This document shows positions 26,148-32,669 of a stretch of DNA of 64,000 bases, piece by piece; position 1 is the first letter of the stretch; the number at the start of each line of letters is the position of its first letter. The notes under the pieces are model-generated. The model saw only the letters and a program-made list of their open reading frames with translations. It did not search any database and was not told the origin of the DNA. Where the stretch lies: the NCBI GenBank assembly GCA_964019695.1, contig OZ026527.1, positions 73,433,471-73,497,470 of the forward strand, written 5' to 3'. This DNA comes from Loripinus fragilis. Taxonomy: Eukaryota > Mollusca > Bivalvia > Lucinida > Lucinidae. A program made the translations under genes and the position numbers.

Positions 26148-28123
26148 ATGATACTGCCTACGCCCTCACGAGCATTTTTGGCAGGCACTGCGCGTCAGGG
26201 TTATGAAAAAGAGTAAAAGATGAATGAATTGTAGATGAGAGGTTAAAATCTAGATCAAAGGAGGCAAGAATAAAAACAACTTTCTGGGATTGATCAGTAA
26301 AAACATTAATGAAGACAGTACTTAAAACTGATGAAAAGGGGCGGGTCTAAAACTATTAAAATCATGTTAAAATATGCAGTGTACTGTCTAGGGTTTGGGA
26401 TGCTGCAGTTGTCCAACTGCTGCCTTGAAGATCTCAAGACTTGGAGCCACTGCAACATTGCCTGGGAGGGCATTCCACTGGACAATGGCCAGTGGAAAGA
26501 AAGAGTATTTATAGTAGTCCTTGCCAGTATGAATTTGGCGGAATGTCATAGAATGGCAATACCTGGAGATCCTATGTGTGGGCTGCATGTAGTCAGGAAG
26601 GGGCACGGCCACCAGGCCATTTACAATTTTGTAGAAGAGGCAGAGACGGGCCACAGATCGTCTCTCTTCAAGGGTCTGCCAGTTCAACTGAGACTGCAAT
26701 GAAGTGACACTAGTTGTCCTGGCGTAATCATTTGAGGTCCATTGGACTGCACGTCTTTGGACCATTTCTACTTTATGGGCCTCGTCTTTGGTATGGGGGT
26801 CCCACACTGCTGAAGCGTACTCCAGCTGGGGACGAACTAGGGATTGATAAGCCATTTCTCGGATTTGGGGGGGGACTTTGTTTTGATATTTCTTTTAATA
26901 CCTTAAATCCGAGAGACCAGTTTGCATTGGCTGTGATTCTGTCCACATGAGTGTTCCAGCTGAGGTTGCTGGAGATATCCACCCCCAAGTACCTGGCGCT
27001 GCTGACAGCCTCCAGCACCTGTCCATGCAGTATATACTGCGTCTGGAGAGGGTTCCTGGAGGATGTCACCCTCACGACCTGGCACTTGGAGGGGTTAAAC
27101 TCCATATCCCATCTAGCCTCCCATGTCTGCAGTCTGTCTAGGTCCCTCTGTAGTTTGTCACTGTCGCTTTTATTTTCTAGGGTTACGTAAATGGCAGTGT
27201 CATCAGCAAAGGACGCACCTGTGAGACAATGTCATCGGGAAGGTCATTGATGTAGACCAGGAAAAGGATCGGGCCCAGCACAGAGCCCTGAGGGACTCCA
27301 GATGTGACTGGGACAGAGTCCGATTCCTCGCCCTCAACAACGACCTTCTACCGACGGTTACCAAGGAAGGCTTGTATCCAGCGCAAGGTTGCACTTCTGA
27401 TACTGTAGGAGTGCAGTTTCATGATCAGTTTTGAGTGGTTTACCTTATCAAATGCTTATCTAATAGTCTCCAAGAAGTAAGAATATAGACATAATTTTAT
27501 ATAAATGATAAGCGAGGGGGACAAGAAATTTTTGCGTCGCTTATTTTTATTCTTTTTAAACGAGAGAGAAAATTCAGTGGTACCTTTCTAACTAGGCCAA
27601 GTTGTTTGATCAGAATCGCAGTTTTTACTAATTCAATGTTAAGAAACGATAATTGCCTTGTTTGCAAGATATGGGAAGTCAGTGCTTGACAAAGTGCAAA
27701 AACTTGCATTAAGTTCAAGACATCTAGTAGCAATTTAAGTTCACCCTCAATTTGATCATTTAAGAGCTTAATTGCAATATTTGTCTATAATTGTTTAATA
27801 ATTATCTTTGATTTAGTCCGAAATATTATGCAACACTCATATCATAAATGTAACTAAACGCTCCGAAAATAGACCAGGCCGAGTTGACTCAGGCCGACCT
27901 GACCTAGGGCGGAGTTGACTTAGGAGCAAACTTGACTTCAGGCTGAGTGGACCCGGTACCAGTCAAATGCAAGTGGTCCTGCACCAGTTTTTATGAAAGT
28001 CAATACTTATTTAGTTGCTCACATCCATTTTTCATGCGTAGCCAGAAAATGCTACAACTCTTTTCTCTTTATTGAGTTTTCAGAATTACCTCTATCTTTC
28101 TTGTCTCTTTTACTGCCACCCAT
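1155..28123 (-). CDS. ERCC3: XPB/ERCC3, TFIIH translocase subunit, N-terminal part (8 exons, partial)
   Basis: This gene encodes the XPB DNA translocase of TFIIH, which opens promoter DNA in transcription initiation and damaged DNA in nucleotide excision repair in the nucleus. Eight coding exons join in frame: 28123-28090, 18808-18710, 16837-16716, 11367-11287, 10209-10054, 4312-4238, 2699-2571 and 1375-1155. They total 917 nt, or 305 codons plus two bases. After a lysine-rich, acidic N-terminus come [49 protein letters not shown] and [14 protein letters not shown], all closely matching animal XPB in the same order. All introns have GT-AG ends. The last exon ends in phase 2, so the helicase core continues left of the window. 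Introns are long and full of transposons. I am sure of the identity; the first exon is the least certain part. Confidence 0.95.
2022..2561. mobile_element. TIR-bounded element with internal ~103-bp tandem repeats
   Basis: The ends are inverted copies around CAGTCCCTTTAT and GTTATAAC. Inside are about four units of roughly 103 bp, each holding CTATGGATCCGAAACATAG and TCATTTTCCTATAACTCC. No coding capacity is visible. The right terminus abuts the splice donor of XPB exon 7. Confidence 0.7.
2571..2699 (-). CDS. ERCC3: XPB exon 7
   Basis: It is 129 nt, residues 190-232, beginning [20 protein letters not shown] (XPB: VIQxLLxDPVIRECRLR) and then an acidic linker ending SVSKTGIQ. The acceptor is ATTTCCAG and the donor GTAAGA. 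A TIR-bounded repeat ends about 8 nt past the donor boundary. Confidence 0.93.
3180..3600. repeat. Dispersed tandem repeat, three ~140-bp units
   Basis: Diverged units contain GAACCATTTGTRCAATTTTGG, GTGAAATTATTTT and TTCAGGAGATG. The same units recur at the right end of the window (63640-64000). Non-coding, in the intron between XPB exons 6 and 7. Confidence 0.75.
3744..4230. mobile_element. Non-autonomous DNA element, ~30-bp TIRs, beside XPB exon 6
   Basis: The inverted ends read AGGCCAG(G/A)A, then a T-run, then TTAGTTGATTTACG. The interior is low-complexity T/A sequence with a small TGACCAGTTAACTGGTCA palindrome near 3838-3864. The right terminus lies 8 nt from the end of XPB exon 6. No transposase is present. 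Confidence 0.78.
4238..4312 (-). CDS. ERCC3: XPB exon 6
   Basis: It is 75 nt, residues 165-189, [20 protein letters not shown] then ESQHP. The acceptor is ATTTTTTATTTCAG and the donor GTAAGTT. Transposon termini lie on both sides: a TIR element ends at 4230 and a MITE begins at 4327. Confidence 0.95.
4327..4563. mobile_element. MITE family A, copy 1 (237 bp)
   Basis: The TIR of about 34 bp starts GAGC(C/T)GTGACATGTGATT and ends GTCACGGCTC. The interior carries the GATCAGTCTGCGCG / GCGCAGGCTGGTCTGAG hairpin. Other copies are at 32670, 35560 and 50926. This copy lies 14 nt upstream of the XPB exon 6 acceptor, so the splicing branch point probably lies inside it. Confidence 0.9.
4612..4750. mobile_element. 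Palindromic element family P copy
   Basis: The core palindrome is AAGAACTATCTCATTGAGAT and its inverse, flanked by CATATGTTTGGGTGCTC and CCCACAACATATGTTTTGG. This is the same family as in the exon-8-tail array and at 8205, 17622, 18930, 37762 and 47343. Confidence 0.8.
4884..5149. mobile_element. Long inverted-repeat (foldback) element, ~266 bp
   Basis: Arms of about 105 bp: the left begins GTCTGTCAAAACTAAGCAGT and the right ends with its inverse. Both arms hold CCAGAAATG and a TCATTCACCC box near the loop. Non-coding. Confidence 0.8.
5410..7590. repeat. ~190-bp tandem array (about nine units) with unique tail
   Basis: Units share GTGGTAGGAGTTGATCGGCC, GGCACCATCTATGCATATAC and TTCTCACTGCTGTCATTTTG at a spacing near 190 bp; the first units are shorter. 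The leader (5410-5580) matches 10235-10350. The tail (7290-7590) includes an AAACGTTACGGACCGACGCA run typical of clam repeats. It lies wholly within the XPB intron between exons 5 and 6. Short reading frames across units are incidental. Confidence 0.85.
7591..8204. other. Intronic, mostly unassigned; one TTAA-bounded MITE at 8006-8143
   Basis: The stretch is AT-rich with a weak short repeat (AAGGGTATTTC / AAATACCC). From 8006 to 8143 a segment begins TTAACCCTTTCCCTGCTG and ends with GGTTAA, resembling the other TTAA-bounded MITEs. No exon is seen. Confidence 0.5.
8205..8395. mobile_element. Palindromic element family P copy
   Basis: It begins AGGTTTAGATAAACAAAAAT, holds the AGAACCGTCTTATTGAGGCG palindrome, and ends with GTTACGCACTCTTAAC. 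The same layout is seen at 17622-17815. Confidence 0.82.
8538..8979. mobile_element. Non-autonomous DNA element, 442 bp, TIRs CACGGCCACCAATCCATC
   Basis: The left end CACGGCCACCAATCCATCTC is inverted at the right (GGATTGGTGGCCGTG). No reading frame of note and no transposase. It lies in an XPB intron. Confidence 0.8.
9368..9577. mobile_element. TTAA-bounded MITE (CCCTTTGCATACTGGG type)
   Basis: It begins TTAACCCTTTGCATACTGGG and ends GATAAAGAGTTAA. A related inverted segment precedes it (about 9190-9360). The TTAA target and CCC terminus suggest piggyBac-type mobilisation, which is an inference. Confidence 0.55.
9574..9808. mobile_element. TTAA-bounded MITE, TIR ACCTTTTCATTC
   Basis: It begins TTAAACCTTTTCATTCT and ends AGAATGAAAAGGAATAA. 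It shares its left TTAA with the preceding MITE and its right (A)TAA with the next. Non-coding. Confidence 0.6.
9805..10048. mobile_element. TTAA-bounded MITE abutting the XPB exon 5 donor
   Basis: It begins ATAACCCTTTACCTT and ends GTAAAGGTTTAA. Its interior has a CAGGCGGCTCTTGTAGAAGC hairpin. A close copy lies at 10985-11234. The right TTAA overlaps the sixth base of the exon 5 donor. Confidence 0.75.
10054..10209 (-). CDS. ERCC3: XPB exon 5
   Basis: It is 156 nt, residues 113-164, from [20 protein letters not shown] to [10 protein letters not shown]. The acceptor is TTGTTCCAG. The donor is GTAACT; its sixth base overlaps the TTAA target site of the MITE at 9805-10048, so only five or six intron bases precede transposon sequence. 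Confidence 0.95.
10225..10830. repeat. Partial copy of the ~190-bp array with its leader
   Basis: The leader (CAATAAGAAATGATTGTTAG, CCTTAGTTTT) and two diverged units (GTGGTAGGAGTTGATCGGCT; GTGGTAGGAGTTATTCTG) match the 5410-7290 array in the same orientation. Confidence 0.75.
10985..11234. mobile_element. TTAA-bounded MITE, second copy
   Basis: It is a close copy of 9805-10048, with GAGCAGACCCTGATCAGGCA, GTAATTTCTTTGTTCTATGT and an end at GGAAAGGGTTAA. It lies about 50 nt past the XPB exon 4 donor. Confidence 0.75.
11287..11367 (-). CDS. ERCC3: XPB exon 4
   Basis: It is 81 nt, residues 86-112, [20 protein letters not shown] then FLIAISE. This is nearly identical to known animal XPB. The donor is GTAGGT and the acceptor ATTTTCAG; both ends are phase 0. 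Confidence 0.95.
11505..12595. repeat. Tandem array, ~150-bp units (about six to seven)
   Basis: Units share TTCTTGTAAATGCATCTCCT, TAGCAACTTCAAACTTTG and GGTCACATGATGTAGAGGG. The flanking ACCCACTTTTTTCTATAG / GGTCCGTCGTCCATCCGTC is a common clam repeat head. A partial CAGTAAAACCTG element (see 49391) lies at its left edge. Reading frames here are repeat translations, not genes. Confidence 0.85.
12639..14575. repeat. GGGCCCTGGGTC-headed repeat with ~620-bp insertion
   Basis: The head is AAGAGGGCCCATGGGCCCTG. Diverged units of about 150-200 bp follow, with GGGGCATAATTTGAACAAA, GGTAGAGG and TTGTGGTTTCAGACAAGAAG. Between about 13515 and 14145 an unrelated segment interrupts a unit. The same head recurs at 63292. 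It lies in the intron between XPB exons 3 and 4. Confidence 0.75.
14735..15718 (+). mobile_element. Retroelement remnant: end of a reverse-transcriptase protein plus 3' UTR
   Basis: Plus-strand frames give [20 protein letters not shown], a frameshift near 14875, then [20 protein letters not shown] and [17 protein letters not shown] up to a stop at 15189. This resembles the C-terminal part of a reverse-transcriptase polyprotein that I recall as common in bivalves. A UTR follows, ending GATTGTATCGATTCCTGATC and CTTACTTAC. This end region recurs as truncated copies at 28563, 31444, 41204, 54140, 54898, 56413, 57728 and 61422. The element class (LINE or Penelope-like) is unresolved. It is broken and cannot encode an active protein. 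Confidence 0.75.
15719..16389. other. Intronic, no recognised element
   Basis: AT-rich XPB intron sequence between retroelement remnant and MITE. I see no exon, RNA gene or clear repeat terminus. Confidence 0.5.
16390..16604. mobile_element. TTAACCCTTAAAGCGCC MITE (215 bp, piggyBac-like ends)
   Basis: The ends are TTAACCCTTAAAGCGCC and GCTTTAAGGGTTAA. Subterminal CAGCAGACGACAA is inverted as TTGTCGTCTGCTG. Internally there is a GAGAACCGTCTGC / GCAGACGATTCTC palindrome. TTAA flanks and CCC termini are the hallmark of piggyBac-type target use. Related copies are at 30522, 31198 and 34467. Confidence 0.8.
16716..16837 (-). CDS. ERCC3: XPB exon 3
   Basis: It is 122 nt, residues 45-85, and includes [18 protein letters not shown] and SRPLWV, the start of the conserved XPB N-terminal domain. 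The acceptor is TTTTACAG and the donor GTAGGT. It ends in phase 0 and joins directly to APDGH in exon 4. Confidence 0.93.
16880..17257. mobile_element. hAT-type MITE with exact 8-bp target duplication, copy 1
   Basis: The ends are (A)AGGGTGTGGAAAT and ATTTTCACAGCCCTG, flanked on both sides by CATAAGTC (16872-16879 and 17258-17265). An 8-bp duplication with CAGGG-type ends is characteristic of hAT elements. The interior has CTTGTCCAAGGACAAG. A second copy is at 22445. It lies in the XPB intron between exons 2 and 3. Confidence 0.85.
17622..17815. mobile_element. Palindromic element family P copy
   Basis: It begins AGGTTTAGATAAACAAAAAT, has a central AGAACCGTCTCATTGAGAC hairpin, and ends ATGCACTCTTAACGTAAGTC. 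No coding region of note in or around it; the XPB intron to 18709 shows only short repeats. Confidence 0.82.
18710..18808 (-). CDS. ERCC3: XPB exon 2
   Basis: It is 99 nt and encodes [19 protein letters not shown] and then an aspartate-rich stretch ending DTDLTT. The acceptor is TTTTTTTACAG and the donor GTTTGT. The basic-then-acidic composition is usual for the poorly conserved XPB N-terminus. It covers residues 12-45 and ends in phase 1. Confidence 0.82.
18930..19105. mobile_element. Palindromic element family P copy with visible TIRs
   Basis: The ends AGGTCCAGACAAG and CTTATCTGGAGACCT are inverted repeats, giving the family boundaries. The central palindrome is AGAACCGTCTCATTGAGATG. It lies 120 bp upstream of XPB exon 2. 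Confidence 0.82.
19368..19542. mobile_element. Possible TTAA-bounded MITE
   Basis: It begins TTAACCCCTTCACTGCC and ends GAATGAAAGAGTTAA. TIR identity is weak, so this is tentative. Confidence 0.35.
19692..21061. mobile_element. DNA element with 20-bp TIRs, split by a SINE
   Basis: The ends are CACAGTATATAGACGCAAAG and CTTTGCGTCTATATACCGTG, flanked by ATTT on both sides. Interior sequence repeatedly contains GGAGCCTAT or its inverse. The SINE at 19712-20028 sits exactly at the inner edge of the left TIR. Without the SINE the element would be about 1.04 kb. No transposase is recognised. Confidence 0.78.
19712..20028 (+). mobile_element. tRNA-derived SINE with 14-bp target duplication
   Basis: The head has a pol III A box (TAGCGCAGTCGGTAACGT) and B box (GCGAGTTCGATCCCG) in tRNA spacing. 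The body ends GACATGGGACGTAAAG and a (CAAA)n tail. Flanking ATATAGACGCAAAG (19698-19711 and 20029-20042) is a perfect duplication, showing retroposition and recent insertion. This is not a functional tRNA gene. Confidence 0.93.
22060..22348 (-). mobile_element. tRNA-derived SINE (second family), minus strand
   Basis: On the minus strand a tRNA-like head has A box GATAGCTCAGTTGGTAGAG and B box GTGGGTTCTAATCCCG, then CACCATACCAAAGGTAT, a body, and a TCTTTATCTTTATC tail. The copy at 29505 has the same organisation. It is not a tRNA gene: the 3' half does not fold as an acceptor stem and the body is SINE-like. Confidence 0.9.
22445..22828. mobile_element. hAT-type MITE, copy 2
   Basis: The ends are CAGGGGTGTGGAAAT and CATTTCCACAGCCCTG, flanked by a GCATAAG duplication of 7-8 bp. 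It is homologous along its length to 16880-17257. Confidence 0.85.
22858..23512. repeat. Two inverted repeats around TTACATGGGC / CCATGTAGGATAG boxes
   Basis: 22858-22975 pairs CCCATGTAAGATAG with a later CTTACATGGGC. 23340-23512 is a foldback with arms CCATGTAGGATAGAGA, CTCACCC and CGGAATTTTAACCAGGGAC around 23421. Non-coding. Confidence 0.7.
23509..23572. repeat. (TCTA)n microsatellite, left part of a LINE tail
   Basis: About 16 perfect TCTA units. It is the outer half of the AGAT tail of the LINE at 26143-27465, separated by a hAT-like insertion. Confidence 0.9.
23573..26090. mobile_element. hAT-like non-autonomous element 1 (AATTAC-rich ends)
   Basis: The ends are CAGAATGGGGTCAATTAC and TTTTAATTACCCCAACTCTG, with arrays of TAATTAATTAC motifs inside each end. 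It is homologous to 51693-53349 apart from about 0.9 kb extra near 24890-25840. It contains an (ATT)n run. No transposase is recognised. CAGA-type ends and the 8-bp duplication of copy 2 suggest hAT. It is inserted in the TCTA tract of a LINE tail. Confidence 0.78.
24402..24453. repeat. (ATT)n microsatellite inside the hAT-like element
   Basis: About 17 ATT units. The homologous position in the second copy (52577-52650) also has ATT repeats, so it belongs to the element. Confidence 0.9.
26091..26142. repeat. (TCTA)n microsatellite, right part of LINE tail
   Basis: TCTA units resume directly after the hAT-like element and lead into LINE 3' sequence. Confidence 0.88.
26143..27465 (-). pseudogene. 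5'-truncated LINE, reverse-transcriptase remnant (CR1/Jockey-like)
   Basis: Minus-strand translation gives [19 protein letters not shown], then [20 protein letters not shown], then the FADD catalytic box (27199-27210), [36 protein letters not shown] and [20 protein letters not shown]. These are in canonical non-LTR order. It is dead: an in-frame TAG (27348-27350), a frameshift before FADD, and another frameshift in the G-run near 26870. It starts mid-palm at 27465 (5' truncation) and ends in an AGAT tail. It lies in XPB intron 1 within the larger composite. Confidence 0.92.
28090..28123 (-). CDS. ERCC3: XPB exon 1 (start codon exon)
   Basis: It encodes [11 protein letters not shown] plus one base (phase 1), followed by donor GTAATT. 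The short basic N-terminus resembles the MGKRD-type start of animal XPB, and its phase fits exon 2. It is short and lies 9.3 kb from exon 2, so it is supported by frame, donor and sense only. No clear promoter motif was found upstream. Confidence 0.7.
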
Positions 28124-28562
28124 TATATTTCAACATCGATATTTCTTAGACAAATATTGAAAAATCTCTTTCAAATGCATTTTCAGCATTTCTCAACTTT
28201 CGGTTTCACAATTGCCGTAAATTATCATAAATTAGTTACAAACTCCTGATTTACGACAATGGTTAGCCCGAAATATTAGTATTTATATAAGTTTTATACA
28301 CTTTATACTCATCATTTATTTCGTGTAGTCATTTATTTAGATTTAAAAACATTTGACTTTAGATTTGAAAATTTCTTGATTTAGTCGGTATACCTAGCTG
28401 TCGAATGGAAGGCACACCGAAATCGTAAGCGTGTCATAATGTGTAAACAAAGATATAAAACTTTTATCTTGTGTCGAATATTATACAACATGTAACATAG
28501 GTCCAGTAGGGCTTTTACTACGACAAACAAGAATAAACAAACATTTAAAAAAAATAGTATCA

Positions 28563-28680
28563 CAGTAAGTAAGGGTGCAAAGATCAGGAATCGATACAAT
28601 CAAGTACCACACCTGACCCAGGATACCAATGGGAAAGTGACAAACTCACAGTAGACACCACAAACGAGAACCAAGATATA
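28563..28680 (-). mobile_element. Truncated retroelement 3' end (subfamily R)
   Basis: On the minus strand it ends GATTCCTGATCTTTGCACCC and CTTACTTAC, matching the end of 14735-15718. It lies about 440 bp upstream of the XPB start codon. Confidence 0.8.
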
Positions 28681-29504
28681 TAAAACAGTATTATATGAGA
28701 CAAAGCACAATGTACAAAATATACTCAGCGTCAGTGAAAAGCTACCAGTATCTAAATTTCGATCTTTTGGAAAATATATAATACAGGTCTATGGCTACTT
28801 TTATGTTCATGTTTGTGGTCAACGACAGACTGGTTTGAAGAGATAAACAGTTCCACGAGCGCTAGAACTATGGTGCACGTGATGCATATGCTTTTTATGC
28901 TTTTTGCAGTTTTTAAGAATTTGAAATCATCATCTTCCGAAGACAACATGCCAGTACATACCCAAGACATTTTTATTGAAAACGCCACCAAAATGGTTTG
29001 ATTAGTCCCATTAAACACAAAAGATGAGGATTAAACTTTAAAGTCGCACCAAAAACTTTGCACTTTCCTATACAATGAAATGGAAACTACAGTGGTCTGT
29101 CAAGGAATGGGTATAATGCATTCGAATGTGATGGGTACCGTTTTCCATAGTGGTGGTGCATGAGACTCTATGCCATAAAATTAAGAGCTGAAGTATCTGC
29201 AGTTCTTCGTTCAGAATGAACTAAATATTGTCCTATGTTAAGTGTATGTGACTTACTGGTAACTTTTCATTGACGTTGAGTAGGCTATATATCACAGCAC
29301 GTAGAAAGCAATTAAGATATAAGAAGGTAAAATGTATATACCAATAGAGAACATCAGCAGGGGGATTGATGAACCACCAAACCCACTGCTGACGAGAACT
29401 ATTGGACACTGCATTATTGCTGGGGAAAATTTATTCGATGAGATTCAGAATTAATGACATTTAGATTGCAGTGAGCAGACTTGGTCTTGGACAGGATCAG
29501 GAAC
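28681..29504. other. Upstream of XPB, no recognised feature
   Basis: I see no gene, RNA or clear repeat. Two overlapping opposite-strand frames around 28752-29018 show no family resemblance. Confidence 0.45.
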
Positions 29505-29748
29505 CGCCCGATAGCTCAGTTGGTTCAATGCCAGCGCCCGCTTTCGGAGTGGGAGGTCGTGGGTCCGAATCTGGGCCGCACCATACCAAAGGTGTAAAAA
29601 TGGCACTAGCAGCTCCGTGTTAGCGAGATAGAGTAAGGCAGGTAAGCATCTGTTAAAGATATTGTTATGTCGCAATAATAGCTCTACAGAGCTAATGATG
29701 TCTGTTTCAAATAAGGGACGTTAAATAAAGCGTCTTTATCTTGATCTG
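29505..29748 (+). mobile_element. tRNA-derived SINE, same family as 22060-22348
   Basis: The A box is CGATAGCTCAGTTGG and the B box GTGGGTCCGAATCTGG, followed by CACCATACCAAAGGTGT, GATAGAGTAAGGCAGGTAA, GGGACGTTAAATAAAG and a TCTTTATCTTGATC tail. It resembles a tRNA only at its head. Confidence 0.9.
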
Positions 29749-30088
29749 TAACATGGTATTTTACTGGTGAAATGCCATAACTGAACATACTTATTTTCCT
29801 TCTACCACCATTAACTCACCAATACCCTCACTGATGTGAAAAGCAACGCAAGAGGAATAATGAACCTGTTACATGGATTCAAGACTGGAATATTTTTAAA
29901 TATTTTTTTCCGTAATGATCGAGTTCGATCGTGCCAGTAACAAGAGAAAGTTTTTAGTTTTGAAATCTTATTTTTAACACAATAGGACCTAGACATACAA
30001 CAGACGGTAATCATTATAATAACGAAAAACAACTCCAAACATATTATGTCGCACCAACCAGTGGTACACGTCTTATAAGTGGGCACAC

Positions 30089-30224
30089 GAGCTTGAAGTT
30101 CGGTCCTTATATCACCTATATATATAGCCTTAAAACCAAAAACTCACAGTGTCACTACGTAATGACATTGTGAGCTTTTGGTTTTGAGGCTATATGGGTG
30201 ATTTAAGGATCGAACTTCAAGCTC
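30089..30224. mobile_element. Foldback element, 136 bp
   Basis: Near-perfect arms GAGCTTGAAGTTCGRTCCTT and ACCAAAAACTCACA meet at CACTACGTAATG. It could form a strong hairpin. Confidence 0.8.
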
Positions 30225-30332
30225 CTTTAAAGTGGGCCGCTTTCGGTCTACCAGCCAAACGCCATTAGAATGGACTGGTAGAGGCCCGAGGCTGTATATT
30301 GGCTGGGAACGTATTATTTTTGCACTGATGGA

Positions 30333-30514
30333 GTAGGGTAAAGTCATGAAACTTCGGACATCAGGTAAATTCGGACACACATTTGCAAACAGTGAATATC
30401 CAGATGAGCCGTCTCATCAAGATTTTCACTGTATGCTTAGTTGATTATTTTTTTTTCAAACAAGGTCGCTGTCCGAACTTACCTGATGTCCGAAGTTACC
30501 TGACTTTACCCTAT
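30333..30514. mobile_element. MITE with TAGGGTAAAGTCA termini
   Basis: The TIRs of about 45 bp begin TAGGGTAAAGTCA and include CTTCGGACATCAGGTAA. Length is 182 bp. Confidence 0.82.
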
Positions 30515-30521
30515 CTTGAGA

Positions 30522-30769
30522 ATAATCCTTAAAGCACCAGTCACAACTGGAAGTCGTCTGCTTTTGTCGTCTGCTTTTGTCGCCTGCTGAATGTTTTCTA
30601 TAACAAACAGTGTGGACCAAGATCAGACTGTTTCTATAGGAGCAGTCTGATCTGGTTACACACTGTTTGCCTCTATACTTCAATGAGTAATGTTAGGCAA
30701 TTATTTGCAGCAGACGACTTTGACAGACGACATTATCAGATGCATTTTTGTTGGCGCGTTAAGGGTTAA
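30522..30769. mobile_element. TTAACCCTTAAAGCGCC MITE, diverged copy
   Basis: The left end CCTTAAAGCACCAGTCAC and right end GGCGCGTTAAGGGTTAA match the 16390 family. CAGCAGACGACTTTGACAG and AGTCGTCTGC are subterminal. Confidence 0.72.
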
Positions 30770-31197
30770 TACACATACTGATACTGAGGGCTTTGATTAA
30801 CACTGTGCAGAAGCGCAGACTGTTCTGAATCACCATTTTTCGCGTATACATTAAGGACAAAATAACCCTTCTATAGTGTACCGCATATATCTATATAAAT
30901 TACTGTAGGTAAATTAAATTTGAAAAATGGAGTGTTAAAATTAAATCTATATATTATTACATTAACCAATCTTCGACAAGGCATAGAGATCAAAGCTCTT
31001 GAAATCTCAATTAAATTCTCCTGGTAACAAGAAACTGTACCGTGTGTCAAATGTTTTAATGAAACCGTTTTATGGTTCTTTTCTCGTGTGCTGGGTTGTT
31101 TGTGTTAAATACTGATAAAGGAATCGAGATTTAGTTAAGCCCATTAACAATGCCCAATACTCTCATATTGGGTATCCATATTTCAATCCTTTATTAC

Positions 31198-31407
31198 TTA
31201 ACCAATAGCCCACCAGTCATGACTCTTGTCGTCTGCTCCACTCGTCTGCTTATGTTTTTAGGTACCCGATATTGCAAATAATATGGATCCAGATCAGATT
31301 TCCCACTGAACAGGATTCATATTGTTTGCTTCCATGAAAAAATCAAATCATGAAGTAAAACGCAGATGATATTTTCAGGACAAAATTAGTGGCGATATAA
31401 GGGTTAG
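31198..31407. mobile_element. TTAA MITE, diverged copy
   Basis: It begins TTAACCAATAGCCCACCAGTC, has TTGTCGTCTGCT near the left, and ends GCGATATAAGGGTTA. Related to 16390 by end motifs only. Confidence 0.55.
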
Positions 31408-31443
31408 AATAGAATATATATTGAACTTCAAAGAAACGAACGG

Positions 31444-31903
31444 CTACCGGTATTCAATTCTATTAACTTTTGAGTCCATCTCCTTTTTATATCTTGATTT
31501 ATATGTTCTAGGAGATGATGCATTGATAAGTTAGGGGTCTTTCATGCAAACCGAACATCTATGTATCTTGATCCACATCCGAACTAAGGCTGAGGTTGGC
31601 GCGCCGTGAAACCGGTTTAAGTCCTCCAGTAAAATATTTTTACATGTACTGACCGTTCCAAGGCGGTACTTCTTTTGTGGATCAATTTAATACCGGTTTG
31701 CTATTTCTGTCTGATGTTTGTTATGCTTTCGTGCGCGTCCGTTTATTGATGCCCTTTGGTCACCTGCTGGGAAAGGACTGACCTCTTGGCTCTCGTTTGT
31801 GATGCCTCATTGTGAAGTTGTCACTTTCCCATAGGTATCCTGGGTCAGGTGTGGTGCTTGATTGTATCGATTCCTGATCTTCCCTCTCTTTCTTACTTTA
31901 AGG
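31444..31903 (+). mobile_element. Truncated retroelement 3' end (subfamily R)
   Basis: It runs from CGGTATTCAATTCTATT through GGAGATGATGCATTGATAAG and GACCGTTCCAAGGCGG to GATTGTATCGATTCCTGATC and a TTACTTT end. It is collinear with 15280-15718 and carries no reverse-transcriptase part. Confidence 0.88.
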
Positions 31904-32669
31904 ATCCGCGCGTGTACTTTATGTAACAAATGCACTCGGGGTTTAACTTAGCCATCGTGGCTACAATAAAATAGTTTTATGCTTAACTCATCTGAGCATG
32001 AGCTTTCACTGAATGCAATGCTGAAAATATGTTCTCTCGGTTGAAAAACTGCGAGATGTTTTATAAATCCTGCTAATAAAGGTTAGTTTAAACTTTTATT
32101 TCATTTTTGTATAACAACATGTGTACATATAATGCAATAAATTCACATACAGATCATTACGAAATACAAAAAGGGATTCAGAAGAAAGTCTATTGACTTT
32201 TGTAAATCTGTTTCCCAGCTATTCAATATTAGAAATACAATAAACGTATGACTTGAATTGACATTAGTATGTATAAACAATACAGCAAAAACTCGATAAT
32301 TCGAATTGGAATTAACCAGGTTTAGCTGTATATATTATAATGTCAAAACTGCTGTTTAATACAAAGTATTAATTTTGATTTTTGAAAAGAAGAATGAATA
32401 TTTTACAAAATACAGTTATCCTTGTTGTCTCCACGGGGTTTGGAGATGATAAAGGTTGAAATGCCCCCAATTGTTGGCGTTTTGGCATTTATAAGCAGCA
32501 TACATTTCATAATCGGTTGAGTTAAGCATGAACACTGTTTAAAGATTCGGATCAACCTAACCATAAGGGCATGTTTGTCATAGGTTGAAGACTTGATGTA
32601 CGAAGTATTTTTCTCACACCCTGCTTCATTTAATTGAGTCACGCTACGAAGAATCCAACAAAGACAATT
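31904..32669. other. Intergenic, nothing recognised
   Basis: AT-rich unique-looking sequence. Short frames at 32403-32681 have no recognisable family. Confidence 0.45.

Larger units (their letters stand above)
21380..27959. mobile_element. Probable Mutator-like composite element, ~6.6 kb, in XPB intron 1
   Basis: Both edges carry CAGTCAAATG (21370-21379, 27960-27969) as a candidate target duplication. Next to it, the left end has GGGTCAACTCGGCCT in three tandem copies and the right end has inverted, diverged copies (AGGCCGAGTTGACTC, GGGCGGAGTTGACTTAGG). A 9-10-bp duplication with repeated termini fits Mutator-like elements. The interior is full of later insertions (SINE, hAT MITE, LINE, hAT-like element). 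No transposase frame was recognised, so the call rests on the ends. Confidence 0.6.

Noticed and set aside
26331..26702. 123-codon plus-strand frame
   Set aside because: Antisense of the LINE reverse-transcriptase remnant, which explains its openness.
30089..30224. Strong hairpin as a transcription terminator
   Set aside because: The genome is eukaryotic and such foldbacks are numerous here; a bacterial terminator reading does not apply.
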